NCBI GenBank assembly: GCA_036502625.1
Contig: DASXYG010000098.1
Location: forward strand, 41,558-105,557
DNA: 64,000 bases
Source: DASXYG01 sp036502625
GTDB taxonomy: Bacteria; Actinomycetota; Actinomycetes; Streptosporangiales; Streptosporangiaceae
Reading direction: 5' to 3'
A model generated the notes under the pieces. It was given only the letters and a program-made list of their open reading frames with translations, ran no database searches and was not told where the DNA came from. The position numbers were made by a program, and so were the translations under genes. Every line of letters starts with the position of its first letter. Positions within the stretch are counted from its first letter, which is position 1. Shown piece after piece: positions 24,346 to 33,074 of this stretch.

Positions 24346-26457
24346 TCAGCGCCAGTCGAGGCGGTCCGGCGGCGGGCCCAGGTTCGGCGGCGGCTCGGTC
24401 TCGTCGGCGGGGGTGCGCGACGGCGTGATCGGCGGCATCGCCTCGACCCGCCTGGCCTCCTCCAGCTCGGTGACCGTGGAGGTCGGCAGGGCCAGGATGC
24501 CGGGGTTGGCGTCGGCGAGCACCACCCGGCGGCCGGAGCGCGTCGCGTGCGTCATGATCATCGCGGTGACCGGGAGCTGCTGCAGCTCGTTCTGCTCGAC
24601 GAGGAACTCGCGCGAGCGCTGCATCGTGCGCGCCGTGGACTCGTTCGTGCCCTCGGCCGTGGAGGTGTTCCGCCCCCAGCTCGTCGACTCGTTGACGCTC
24701 TCGCTGAACGACTCCGAGTCGTTGGTGCCGTACGAACTGCTCTTGTCGCGCCCGCGGTTCCAGGTGCTGTCGCCCATGCCGAGCCAGGCGTCGTCCGTAC
24801 GGCCCTTGCTGCGGCTGCTGCCGGTGGTCTCGGACGTGCCGGTGGAGGTGCTCAGGGAGTCGCTGGTGCCGACCGTGGAGTTGTAGGAGTCGCCGGAGGT
24901 GTCGGTCAGGGACGAGCCGACCGTCTCGGTGAGCTGGGCGAGGACGAACTTGTGCTCGGTGCCGATGTGCTCGCTGGCGACCTTGGCGTCCTCGGCGTTG
25001 CCCAGCCGCATGAAGCCGACCGCCGCGTTGCCGCGCCCCAGCCGCTCCTTGACGTGCTGCGGCACGGACCGGTAGGCGACCATCAGGCCCGTACGGGTGG
25101 CCTCGCAGGCGTCCATCAGCCGGTCGAGGACGTCGCCGCGCAGCTTCTCCGCGCCGTAGACGAACACCGTGTGCTCCCACGGCTCGCGCGCCGGCGACAT
25201 GCGCAGCACGTGGGTGAGCGCGGTCGTGATGTACGTGCCGAGGACGCGGTTGCCGAACACGCCGGCGCGGCGGTCGGTGGCCAGCACGCGCAGCGGCGAG
25301 CGCGGCAGGTCCGGCGCCTCGGTGCCGAGCCGCTCCAGCTTGCGGAGCTGCGACTCCAGCGCCCACGCGCGCTCCAGCACCACGCGGTCGGTGGCGCCGC
25401 GGCCGAACATCGTGCCGATGCGCTCGAGCTGGTTCGCGTCGATCAGCCCGGCGCGCAGGTCGTCGCGCGGGTCGCCGACCTGGGCAAGCGCCCGCAGCGC
25501 CGCGTTGAGCTGCGCGATCGACACCGGCGTGGTGCCGATGTCGAGGACGTCGAGGACGCGTTCGAGGATCGCGTTGTCGAAGGAGAGGTCGCGCGTCGTG
25601 GACTGGTCCTCGCTGACGCTGACCGTCAGCGACAGGACGTCCGCGATGGCCTCGCGGCCGAGGCCGAGCCCGAGGTCGAGCCGGGGCAGGTCGCCGGGCA
25701 GGATCCACACCTGCGGCTCGGCGCCCCGCGCGCGTACGGCGCTGATCAGGTCGGCCGCGACGGCGCCCTCGGAGAGGTCGATCACGGTCAGCTCGCCGCC
25801 GGCGTTCAGCCGGGACAGCCCCACCATGGTGGTCAGCGCCTGCCAGCCCGCGAGCGTGCCGCCGGCGACGTCCACCCGGTCGACGTCGCGCGGGAGCGTC
25901 ACGGCGTACCACTGGCGCTGCCGGTCGTACGCGGCGCGGCGGCCCTCCCACGCCTGGTACTGCCGCTTGTGCTCGTCCTGCGCGGCGAACAGCTTGCGCT
26001 CCTGGTCGCCGCGCACCTTGTCGAGCCGGTTGCGCTCCTCGGCGATGCGCGACTGGAGGGCCTGCTCGCCCTGCCAGACGGCGTATCCGGTGAACGCGGC
26101 GACGAGCACGGCCGCGACCAGGACGACGATCGCGAACAACGCCGACAGCACGCCGACGGCCCACAGCACGGCGAACAGCGCCGTCAACCCGAGCGACACC
26201 CCGAACGCCCACTTCAGCGGCCGGTTGAGCAGGCTCTCCTCGCGGCGCTGCGCGGCCACCCAGCCGGGGTCGACGTTCCGGGAGTCCTGCGGGGTGGGGC
26301 GGCGCGGCGGCGGGCCGGGATCGCCGTGCAGCAGGGCGTACTGCCAGCCCACGTAGACACGGTCGGGGCGCATCGGCTGCCCCCGGCGCCGGGCGCCCTG
26401 ACGGCCCGGACGCGGCCGCCCTTCGGACTCCGCTCGCACGTCGGAAACGTCGGACAC
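24346..26457 (-). CDS. TraG-like membrane protein with Ser/Thr-rich linker
   Basis: The 703-residue protein has a basic N-terminus, two adjacent transmembrane helices (about 83-130, LKWAFGVSLGLTALFAVLWA and the next), a coiled charged segment, and a large cytoplasmic region. I see no Walker A motif. At about 500-610 there is a Ser/Thr/Asn-rich low-complexity linker (SSLTDTSGDSYNSTVGTSDS and similar), then REFLVEQNELQQLPVTAMIM and VLADANPGIL. The last segments resemble the C-terminal part of TraG/VirD4-type proteins. It starts with GTG and lies 101 bp behind the VirD4-like ATPase. I infer that it is that ATPase's degenerate partner. Function unknown. Confidence 0.6.
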   Translation of the reverse strand: MSDVSDVRAESEGRPRPGRQGARRRGQPMRPDRVYVGWQYALLHGDPGPPPRRPTPQDSRNVDPGWVAAQRREESLLNRPLKWAFGVSLGLTALFAVLWAVGVLSALFAIVVLVAAVLVAAFTGYAVWQGEQALQSRIAEERNRLDKVRGDQERKLFAAQDEHKRQYQAWEGRRAAYDRQRQWYAVTLPRDVDRVDVAGGTLAGWQALTTMVGLSRLNAGGELTVIDLSEGAVAADLISAVRARGAEPQVWILPGDLPRLDLGLGLGREAIADVLSLTVSVSEDQSTTRDLSFDNAILERVLDVLDIGTTPVSIAQLNAALRALAQVGDPRDDLRAGLIDANQLERIGTMFGRGATDRVVLERAWALESQLRKLERLGTEAPDLPRSPLRVLATDRRAGVFGNRVLGTYITTALTHVLRMSPAREPWEHTVFVYGAEKLRGDVLDRLMDACEATRTGLMVAYRSVPQHVKERLGRGNAAVGFMRLGNAEDAKVASEHIGTEHKFVLAQLTETVGSSLTDTSGDSYNSTVGTSDSLSTSTGTSETTGSSRSKGRTDDAWLGMGDSTWNRGRDKSSSYGTNDSESFSESVNESTSWGRNTSTAEGTNESTARTMQRSREFLVEQNELQQLPVTAMIMTHATRSGRRVVLADANPGILALPTSTVTELEEARRVEAMPPITPSRTPADETEPPPNLGPPPDRLDWR

Positions 26458-26558
26458 GTCAAGACCTCATCTGGCTACGGGCAACCCTGTCGGGGACAGA
26501 TTATGAGTTCTCCGCCGATGACGGTATCGAACAGGCCGGTCCCCGGCCAGCGCATGCC

Positions 26559-28676
26559 TCATGACCTCCGATGATGGCCGGGCAGCGGACCGGACGGGGG
26601 GACGGGCCCGGACCTGCGCTCCGCCGACGGCGGCATCGGCGGCGCGTCGCGCGGGTCGCGTACGGACGACGGCGCGGGCGGCGGGATCGACGGCTGCGCG
26701 GGGCCGGACACCACACGGGGCGTGTCGTACGCGGGCGGGTCGGGCGTGCCCGGCGGTGGCGGCACCACCGGCGCCGCGGCCGGCGGCTCCTCGGCCGCGG
26801 CCTGCCGCCGCGCGCGCCCGCCGGACGGCGCGGCGATGCGCGACCGCACGGTGCGCGCCAGCGGCACGAGACGCCGCCGCGGCGCGGCTACGATCAGCGT
26901 GAACTCCCCCGGCGCGCGGTCCGCGAACTCGTCGACGGCGATCACCGGGCGGCGCGCGAACCCCGGCTGCGGCGCCTGGCCGTACCCGCCCTGGCCGTAC
27001 GGGGGCGGCACGACCGCCGCGCCCTGGCCGCCCGGCGGCTGGTCGGGCTCGCCCGGCACCAGCCGCTCGCCGCACATCGCCGCGAACCGCGCGGCCAGCC
27101 CGCGGTCGGCCGTACGGTGCACGATCTGTGTGCCGACCGCGTCGACCAGCCGGTCCTGCGGCACCCCGGACGTGGTGAGCACGGTGGCGAGCCCCGCGTC
27201 GCGGCCGTGCGCGGCCAGGTCGACCAGCGCGTCGGTGCCGACGGGCTCCGCCTCGTCCACCCACACCAGGCCGTCGCCGGCCACCCCGATGCGCCGCAGC
27301 TCCTGCCCGAGCGCCAGGACGTCCTGCACGATCAGCCCGGCCACCGCGCCGGCCGCGTGGCCGGTCAGCCCCGGTTCCAGGGAGAACAGCACCACGCCGC
27401 GCTCGTGCACGACGGAGCTCAGGTCGATGTCGTGCTCGCCCGCGCCGGCGCCCGTGCCGAACGGGTCGGGCCGCAGGCGGCGGCCGAGCGGCGAGGCGTG
27501 CAACTCGGTGAGCTGGGTGTGGAGCTGCGCGGTGGCCTGCGGGTCGGCGGTGACCGCGCTGGCCGACACCTGAACGCGGTCGAGCAGCGCCTGCCGCTGC
27601 GGGTGGTAGTCGGGGACGTACGCGGCGCGGGCCCGCAGCGCCTCGGGGTCGAGCAGGTGGGTGATCTCGTCGAGGACGGACGTACGCGCGTCGGCGGGCG
27701 CGGCCTCGACGACGCTGAGGAGGTCCGTGAGGTAGGTCGTGCAGGTGCGGCGGTACTGCTCGCCGGTGCCGGTCCAGTTGACCATGCCGGCGACCAGCAG
27801 GGCGCGGCGCCCGGCGTCGCCGGTGCGCAGCGGTTCGTACCAGCCGGGGCCGTCGGCGGTGAACAGGTGGAACGGGGTGCCGGTCGCCGCGCAGGCGTCG
27901 CGGGCGCGGGCGATCAGCTCCGGCGACCCGGTGAGGTCGACGGCGATGACCGGCTTGCGCCTGCGGATCGCGGCGTGCGCGAGCTGGAATGCCGTGGTGG
28001 TCTTTCCCGCGCCGCGCACCCCGGTGATGAGCACGCCGTGGTCGGCCTCGGCCCAGCTCAGCGACGTACGGCGGCCGGTGGCGCGCGCGGTGCCGAGCGC
28101 CGCGCCGTCCTTGGTGACCACGGCGCCGCCGTGGATGCGCCGGGTCGTGAAGATCCGTCGTACGGCCACGACCAGGCCGGAGCGCGGCTCGGGCAGCCGC
28201 CATTCGTCGGTGTGCAGCCACTTCATCCAGCACGCGACGGCCGCCTCCGCGGAGCCGGCGACCAGGGCGAGCGGGAGCTGGCCGGGCAGCCAGCCGCCGA
28301 TGCCGGCGAACGCGTCGCCGAGATGCCACAGCCGGCCCTGCTCCGCGCCGCTGCCGACGCCGCCGATGAACGCGAGCACCTGGCGCGGGCCCGCGGTGTA
28401 GCCGTCGAGCGCACGGCCGGGGCCGGTGGCCAGCACGAGCAGCACGCCCACCGCGGCCGGCGCCCACAGCCACGACCTGCGCCACCGGGTCAGCCACGTG
28501 ACCAGGTACAAGACGATCGCCACGACCCCGGTGAGCTGGGCGGCCAGGAGGTGCGCGAGGACCAGCGCGGTGCCGAGCCCCGCGACGATCTGCGCACGGC
28601 GCGGCGTTCCCTTGGGGATGAGGTACCGAGCCCGCCGGGGGCCGCGTTCTCGGCTCGCTCCTCCGTCAATCGACAT
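26559..28676 (-). CDS. VirD4/TraD-like membrane ATPase
   Basis: The 705-residue protein has N-terminal transmembrane helices (about 28-75 and 130-160) and a P-loop ATPase domain: Walker A GVRGAGKTT near residue 220, a Walker B-like GLVWVDEAE near 475, and TraM-recognition-like segments. The C-terminal 200 residues are Pro/Ala-rich (PPAPSSVRDPRDAPPMPP) and probably unstructured. VirD4/TraD proteins couple DNA or proteins to a type IV secretion channel. There is no relaxase, VirB4 or integrase in the window, so a conjugation role is not supported. The ATG at 28676 faces the divergent three-gene operon across 149 bp. Confidence 0.75.
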   Translation of the reverse strand: MSIDGGASRERGPRRARYLIPKGTPRRAQIVAGLGTALVLAHLLAAQLTGVVAIVLYLVTWLTRWRRSWLWAPAAVGVLLVLATGPGRALDGYTAGPRQVLAFIGGVGSGAEQGRLWHLGDAFAGIGGWLPGQLPLALVAGSAEAAVACWMKWLHTDEWRLPEPRSGLVVAVRRIFTTRRIHGGAVVTKDGAALGTARATGRRTSLSWAEADHGVLITGVRGAGKTTTAFQLAHAAIRRRKPVIAVDLTGSPELIARARDACAATGTPFHLFTADGPGWYEPLRTGDAGRRALLVAGMVNWTGTGEQYRRTCTTYLTDLLSVVEAAPADARTSVLDEITHLLDPEALRARAAYVPDYHPQRQALLDRVQVSASAVTADPQATAQLHTQLTELHASPLGRRLRPDPFGTGAGAGEHDIDLSSVVHERGVVLFSLEPGLTGHAAGAVAGLIVQDVLALGQELRRIGVAGDGLVWVDEAEPVGTDALVDLAAHGRDAGLATVLTTSGVPQDRLVDAVGTQIVHRTADRGLAARFAAMCGERLVPGEPDQPPGGQGAAVVPPPYGQGGYGQAPQPGFARRPVIAVDEFADRAPGEFTLIVAAPRRRLVPLARTVRSRIAAPSGGRARRQAAAEEPPAAAPVVPPPPGTPDPPAYDTPRVVSGPAQPSIPPPAPSSVRDPRDAPPMPPSAERRSGPVPPSGPLPGHHRRS

Positions 28677-28825
28677 GTCGCGGTCAAGGTTCGCAGGGCC
28701 GAGTTCACACTGTCCAGGCGTGGCCTATACAGGCCCCGCGTACGGGTCAAGGGACGGGCCGCCGTTATCCACAATCCGGACATCGCGCCACCTCATGGGC
28801 GGCGCCCCGTTAGCATCGCGTATTG
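28677..28825. promoter_or_regulatory. Divergent promoter region with a dyad
   Basis: This 149-bp gap separates the VirD4-like gene from the divergent membrane-protein operon. It holds the dyad GGCCT-ATAC-AGGCC (28722-28735) near its middle and, at 28811-28816, TAGCAT, a -10 box for a leaderless plus-strand transcript. A shared regulator acting on both sides is possible. Confidence 0.45.
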
Positions 28826-29554
28826 ATGTATTCGCCAGGACCGCCCGCGCCACCCCCCGGTAACCGGCCCGGGGCGCCCACCGGTGCCGCGCCCGGGTCG
28901 CCGCAGGGGGCAGCCGCGGCGCGCCATGCCGAGGAGCGCCCGCGCCGCACCGCGCTGTGGGTGGCCGGCGCCGTCACCGCCGTGATCCTGCTCGTCCTCG
29001 GGATCACCGCGGCCACCGGCGGATTCGCCGCCGACAGCGGTGGTCCTGACGTCGTCCCCACCGGCAGGCCCGTCGACCAGGTGAAGTTCAGCTCGGTCGC
29101 GCTGAGCGCCGCCTGGGAGCGGCACAAGCTCGACGGGAAGTCCCACCGCTACCTCGTGGCCCGGCTGCGCGTCACCAACACCAGCGACCGTACGGTCCCG
29201 GTCAACGACTACATCCAGTCGGTGATCCCGCTGCAGGCCTGGGGCGGCTCCATCCTCCAGGAGTACAAGGCCTACTCCGGCGGCACCGAGACCGACACCC
29301 TGCAGCCCGGCATCCCCACCGACCTCACGATGCAGCTCACGCCCGACAAGGGGCAGGAGGCCGCGACGACCCTGAACCTCAGGTTCTGCGCGTACGACCA
29401 CGATGACGACTTCTTCTACGGCCACAAGAACTGGATGCGCGCCTGCGCGAACTGGTACGGCATCTTCCTGCCGGACAAGCAGCGCCGGGCGAACGCCTAC
29501 AACACCGACGGCATCGCGGCCCAGGTGAACGTCCCGGTGAAGGGCGGCGCGTGA
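28826..29554 (+). CDS. Membrane-anchored extracytoplasmic protein, operon gene 1
   Basis: The 242-residue protein has a Pro/Gly-rich cytoplasmic tail (about 1-42), one transmembrane helix (TALWVAGAVTAVILLVLGITA), and an extracytoplasmic domain of about 170 residues. The domain has the beta-rich DUF4352/Ig-like look (YLVARLRVTNTSDRTVPVN, LQPGIPTDLTMQL). TAGCAT ends 9 nt before the ATG at 28826 and 6 nt before a possible TTG at 28823, so the mRNA is leaderless. The stop overlaps the next start by one base. No named family is recognised. Confidence 0.65.
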   Translation: MYSPGPPAPPPGNRPGAPTGAAPGSPQGAAAARHAEERPRRTALWVAGAVTAVILLVLGITAATGGFAADSGGPDVVPTGRPVDQVKFSSVALSAAWERHKLDGKSHRYLVARLRVTNTSDRTVPVNDYIQSVIPLQAWGGSILQEYKAYSGGTETDTLQPGIPTDLTMQLTPDKGQEAATTLNLRFCAYDHDDDFFYGHKNWMRACANWYGIFLPDKQRRANAYNTDGIAAQVNVPVKGGA

Positions 29555-30201
29555 TGAACGCCACCCGCCTGGCGCGCGGCGTGGGCTCCGTGGCGCTGAT
29601 GGTCGCGCTGCTCGCCGCCGCCATGCTCGTCTACTCCACCCACGAGCGCGACTACGACAACCTGTACGCCCCGATGAGCTCGTCCGGCGCGGTGGGGCAG
29701 ACGGTGACGTCCGGGCCGTTCAGCGTCAAGGTCGACAAGGTGACGGTCGCGAAGTCCGTCTCCGAGGGCGCGTACCGGGGCTACGGGAAGCCGCTGACCA
29801 CGTCGCCGTCCGCGATCTTCGTGGTGGTCGACGCGCGCGTCCAGGCCACCACCGAGGCCACGAAGCTGCCCACCGTGTACCTCCAGTCCGGCAACGGCAT
29901 CCACTACGGCCCGTCCGAGAAGGGCTCGCAGACCAAGTTCACCGACTCCATCGCCGAGCCGGGCTTCTGGACCGTCGGCGCCTGGCTGTTCGAGGTGCCG
30001 CGCGCGGCCCTGCCCGGGGTGCGCCTCGAGGTGTCGCCCCGCGCCACGGACGACTACCCGGCGCCGCAGAAGATGTTCCCCCACTACGGCTTCGAGCTGA
30101 TGCCCCAGGCCGACGTCGATCTGGGCATCTCCGGCGGCAAGGCGACCACCCTCCTCGCCCACCCCGCGGTGAAGGCGCAGTACAAGGAGCCGGAGCAGTG
30201 A
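29554..30201 (+). CDS. Membrane-anchored extracytoplasmic protein, operon gene 2
   Basis: The 215-residue protein has an N-terminal signal anchor (VGSVALMVALLAAAMLVYS) and an outside domain with the same general character as its neighbours: PFSVKVDKVTVAKSV, then AIFVVVDARVQATTEATKLPTVYLQ, a DUF4352-like Ig fold. It shares one base with the gene before it, and the following gene overlaps its stop as GTGA, so translation of the three is coupled. I do not know its function. Confidence 0.65.
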   Translation: MNATRLARGVGSVALMVALLAAAMLVYSTHERDYDNLYAPMSSSGAVGQTVTSGPFSVKVDKVTVAKSVSEGAYRGYGKPLTTSPSAIFVVVDARVQATTEATKLPTVYLQSGNGIHYGPSEKGSQTKFTDSIAEPGFWTVGAWLFEVPRAALPGVRLEVSPRATDDYPAPQKMFPHYGFELMPQADVDLGISGGKATTLLAHPAVKAQYKEPEQ

Positions 30202-31412
30202 CCCACCCCCCACACGGCGAAGACCCGTACCGCCGCCCACCGCCTCCGAGCCACCCATACGGCACCCCGCCGCCCCCACAGCAACCGCAACAGCGCCCGC
30301 CTCAGCAACCCGCACAGCTCCCCCAGCAGGGACCACCGCAGCCCCCGCCGCGGGGGCCGCACCCACAGCAGCCCCCACCGGCACCGCACCAGCCGCCTCC
30401 GGCCCCGCAACGCCACCCCCGGCACGGCGCACCCCCGCCACCGCCCCCACCGGACCCCCGCACGGGCCCACACCAACGCCCGCCGCAACCACCCCCCGCG
30501 CCCGGCCCCCAGCAGGCCCCGCAGCGCCCGCCCGCGCCACCCCGCACCGGGCCGCAACAGCCGTACGCGCAGCCACCGCGCACCGGTCCCCAGCAGGCCC
30601 CGCCGCACGCCCCGCAGCAGCCGCCCGCCCCTCCACGGCCCGACCTCCAGCCGCCGTACGCGCAACCGCCCCGCACCGGCCCCCAGCAGCCCCCGCAGCA
30701 GGCGCCGCAACAGGGCCACCCGTACGCCCAGCCGCAGGGGGCGGGTCACCCGGCGCCGCCGCCGCTCTACCGCCCGGAGGAGGGCTGGGGTGGGGCGGGG
30801 TTCGCGCTTCCGGAGGAGTACCGCGACGGCCACGCCCACCACCCGGACAAGCCACGGAAACCCTGGTTCCCGAAGGTCGGCCGGCCCGTGCGCATCGCCG
30901 CGCTCGCGGTCACGCTCGTCGTCGCCGTGGGCGTGGCGGTCGGGATGCCCTTCCGCGAGGACCTCTCGGACTACCAGAAGCAGAAGCGCATCGCCCTGGC
31001 GTACACCACCGTCCCGCACCGCAAGGTCGGCACGATCGCCGGAACCCGCTTCGTGCTCGGCTCCATCGGCCCCGCGGACTCCTACATCAGCACGAACGCC
31101 CCCAGCGGCACCACCGGGGTGAAGGCCGTCATCGGCTACAAGTCGCCCACCAAGGCGACCCTGAACCGCATGAACTACCTGGAGTACGTCTTCCAGGACG
31201 ACAAGGGCCGCGTCTGGCAGCCCACCAGCAGCCTCGGCGGCCTCGGCCTGCCCACCCCGGGCAAGGTCAACACGGAGACCATCCAGACCCTCGTGCCGAA
31301 GGACCAGGTCAGCCGAGTGCGTGTGGTGGTGCGGCCGAAGCAGGTGCTGGACTACCAGTCGGATAACCCGACGCAAGCGGTGACGGACCCGGCTCTGGTG
31401 TTCCAGCGCTGA
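30198..31412 (+). CDS. Membrane-anchored protein with long Pro/Gln-rich tail, operon gene 3
   Basis: The 404-residue protein starts with about 200 residues of Pro/Gln/His-rich cytoplasmic sequence in which RTGPQQ-type motifs recur. A transmembrane helix follows (IAALAVTLVVAVGVAVGMPF, about 230-250), then an outside Ig-like domain (TIAGTRFVLGSIGPADSYIS, VSRVRVVVRPKQVLDYQ). It is the third member of the coupled operon. The final 104 bases overlap the end of the convergent gene at 31309-32643, so both transcripts share sequence there. Confidence 0.65.
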   Translation: MTHPPHGEDPYRRPPPPSHPYGTPPPPQQPQQRPPQQPAQLPQQGPPQPPPRGPHPQQPPPAPHQPPPAPQRHPRHGAPPPPPPPDPRTGPHQRPPQPPPAPGPQQAPQRPPAPPRTGPQQPYAQPPRTGPQQAPPHAPQQPPAPPRPDLQPPYAQPPRTGPQQPPQQAPQQGHPYAQPQGAGHPAPPPLYRPEEGWGGAGFALPEEYRDGHAHHPDKPRKPWFPKVGRPVRIAALAVTLVVAVGVAVGMPFREDLSDYQKQKRIALAYTTVPHRKVGTIAGTRFVLGSIGPADSYISTNAPSGTTGVKAVIGYKSPTKATLNRMNYLEYVFQDDKGRVWQPTSSLGGLGLPTPGKVNTETIQTLVPKDQVSRVRVVVRPKQVLDYQSDNPTQAVTDPALVFQR

Positions 31413-32643
31413 CCTCGGCGGCCGCCGCGAGGCGCCGCTTCTCGTGCCGCACCGCCAGGTCGAACATCGCGGCCAGCAGCCCGGTCTGCAGCACCGTACG
31501 CAGCATGTCGCGGACGAACGTGATCGGCACCATGATCGGCCCCCACACCGCGATGTCGCGCTGGTAGCCGATGAGCTCGACCACGCCGCGCGCGCCCAGC
31601 GCGGTGAGCACGTCGATCGCGACGTAGCAGAGGCAGAACACGCCCACCGCGGGGCCGCCCGCGCGCATCGCCAGCCGCACCGCGCCGGTGATCGGCGCCC
31701 ACCGCTCGCGGAAGCTGGTCAGGACGTGGTCGAGCATCCACCGCTGGAAGGACGAGAGCGAGTCGTACTTCGCGTAGAGCCGTTCGAGGCGGGTGCCGCG
31801 CGCGGTCTCCCGTTCGTCGAACAGCTCGCGCCCGTAGACGACGGACGCCAGCGTGAGCCACAGCAGCGGGAGCATCACCGCGTCGGTGAAGTTGGGCCAG
31901 GCGTCGGCGACCATGCCCCAGAAGGCGTCCCACCCGGGGATGGCGTCGCCGAGGGACGTGACGAACTGGGTGATGGCCGACCAGACGTGCCGCTCGGTGA
32001 ACCAGTTCTTGCCGCTGGTGACGACCTGCACGATGGAGAACAGGCCGAACACGTTGAAGCCGGTCTCGAAGAACGCGGCGACCATGGGGAACACCCGGTT
32101 GTCGCGCCGGTTGGCGAGCATCTCGCACGCGGCGCGGATGTAGTAGCACCCGATGGCGATGGCCAGGGAGACGCCGAAGCCGAGGCCGAAGAAGATCATC
32201 CCGGCCTCGGGGTGCAGCGAGGTGTAGAACTGCGTCCAGTTCTGCTCGATGTCGCGGCGGCTGAACGCGCTCGCGTCGTCCCTGATCATCCCCCAGGCGA
32301 AGTAGATGATCACGAACGGGAGCATGGACCGGCTGATCACCGTGGCCAGCCCGTCGACCTCCGTCTTGTCCTGCGTGGCGCTCACGCCGTGGCGCATGCT
32401 GTGCAGCATCAGGATCGGCACGGTGACGGTGACCATGGCGAGCACCACGAGCAGCGCGAGCACGGCGACCACGCGCAACTGGTGCATGCCGCCGTGGCCG
32501 ATCGTGACGCCGAACCAGATGATCAGCCAGTGCAGCGCCTGGCCGACGGCGAACCAGGTCGCCAAGGGCAGGATGTAGCGCCCGGCGAGCCGGAGGGTCG
32601 TCCACGGCAGCCGTACGGGTGAATCAGCGGAAAGCAGGCGCAT
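31309..32643 (-). CDS. Multi-pass membrane protein, unknown family
   Basis: The 444-residue protein has about eight hydrophobic segments, including ILPLATWFAVGQALHWLIIW near the start and AVGVFCLCYVAIDVLTAL later, and a cytoplasmic Pro/Ala-rich tail of about 45 residues encoded in the stretch shared with the convergent operon gene 3. I do not recognise the family. TACGAT on the minus strand (32652-32657) ends 8 nt before the ATG, consistent with a near-leaderless start. By position it belongs with the envelope genes of 24-31 kb, but that is inference. Confidence 0.6.
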   Translation of the reverse strand: MRLLSADSPVRLPWTTLRLAGRYILPLATWFAVGQALHWLIIWFGVTIGHGGMHQLRVVAVLALLVVLAMVTVTVPILMLHSMRHGVSATQDKTEVDGLATVISRSMLPFVIIYFAWGMIRDDASAFSRRDIEQNWTQFYTSLHPEAGMIFFGLGFGVSLAIAIGCYYIRAACEMLANRRDNRVFPMVAAFFETGFNVFGLFSIVQVVTSGKNWFTERHVWSAITQFVTSLGDAIPGWDAFWGMVADAWPNFTDAVMLPLLWLTLASVVYGRELFDERETARGTRLERLYAKYDSLSSFQRWMLDHVLTSFRERWAPITGAVRLAMRAGGPAVGVFCLCYVAIDVLTALGARGVVELIGYQRDIAVWGPIMVPITFVRDMLRTVLQTGLLAAMFDLAVRHEKRRLAAAAEVSAGTPEPGPSPLASGYPTGSPAPASAAPPHALG

Positions 32644-32715
32644 CACCGTGCATCGTAACGACCCTGGCGGACACCCGCCGCCGGTACCGCCGAACCGCGC
32701 ACCGGGGCGAACACG

Positions 32716-32752
32716 CCGAACGCCCCCCGGCTGAGGGCCGGAGGGCGTTCGG
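32716..32752 (-). terminator. Terminator hairpin after the DUF1416 gene
   Basis: An inverted repeat of about 15 bp (CCGAACGCCC...GGGCGTTCGG, one internal mismatch) with a 6-nt loop lies 20 bp after the DUF1416 stop. It would end the minus-strand sulfur operon. Confidence 0.6.
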
Positions 32753-32771
32753 TCACGCCGTGATCGTGCGG

Positions 32772-33074
32772 CTAGATGGCCACCTCGAGCTCGGCGGGCG
32801 CGCCGTACGCCGCGCGCGCCCCTGTGTCGACGCTCACACCGCCGGGCGCGAGCACCCGCACGGTCCACTCGCCGGGCGCCGCGAAGAAGCGGAACCCGCC
32901 GTCGGCGCCGAGCGGCACCTCCGCGGTGAAGTCGCCGTCCGGGTTGAGCAGCCGCGCGTAGCCGGTGCTCACGGGCGAGCCGTCGCGGACGACCCGGCCC
33001 TGCACCACGGCCTGGCTGTCGTAGTCCACGGTTCCGGTGACGCCCCCCGCGGGCGCGCCGCAGCCGTCGGTCAT
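32772..33074 (-). CDS. DUF1416 protein (SseC-like)
   Basis: The 100-residue protein has a start MTDGCGAPAGGVTGTVD and an Ig-like/transthyretin-like beta pattern ending VRVLAPGGVSVDTG. It matches DUF1416, whose mycobacterial members (SseC) are encoded with the thiosulfate sulfurtransferase CysA2. Here its ATG overlaps the sulfurtransferase stop as ATGA, so they are translated together. The role in sulfur metabolism is inferred from this link. Confidence 0.85.
   Translation of the reverse strand: MTDGCGAPAGGVTGTVDYDSQAVVQGRVVRDGSPVSTGYARLLNPDGDFTAEVPLGADGGFRFFAAPGEWTVRVLAPGGVSVDTGARAAYGAPAELEVAI

Noticed and set aside
24049..26574. 841-codon plus-strand frame opposite the TraG-like gene
   Set aside because: It lies antisense to a gene with clear membrane segments and a ribosome-typical start; its own translation is Arg/Gly/Ala noise.
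26559..28676. Integrative conjugative element around the VirD4-like ATPase
   Set aside because: No integrase, relaxase, VirB4, attachment site or tRNA boundary was found, and the flanking genes are ordinary chromosomal ones.
26571..28826. 751-codon plus-strand frame opposite the VirD4-like gene
   Set aside because: Antisense shadow without motifs; the Walker A and B motifs are only on the minus strand.
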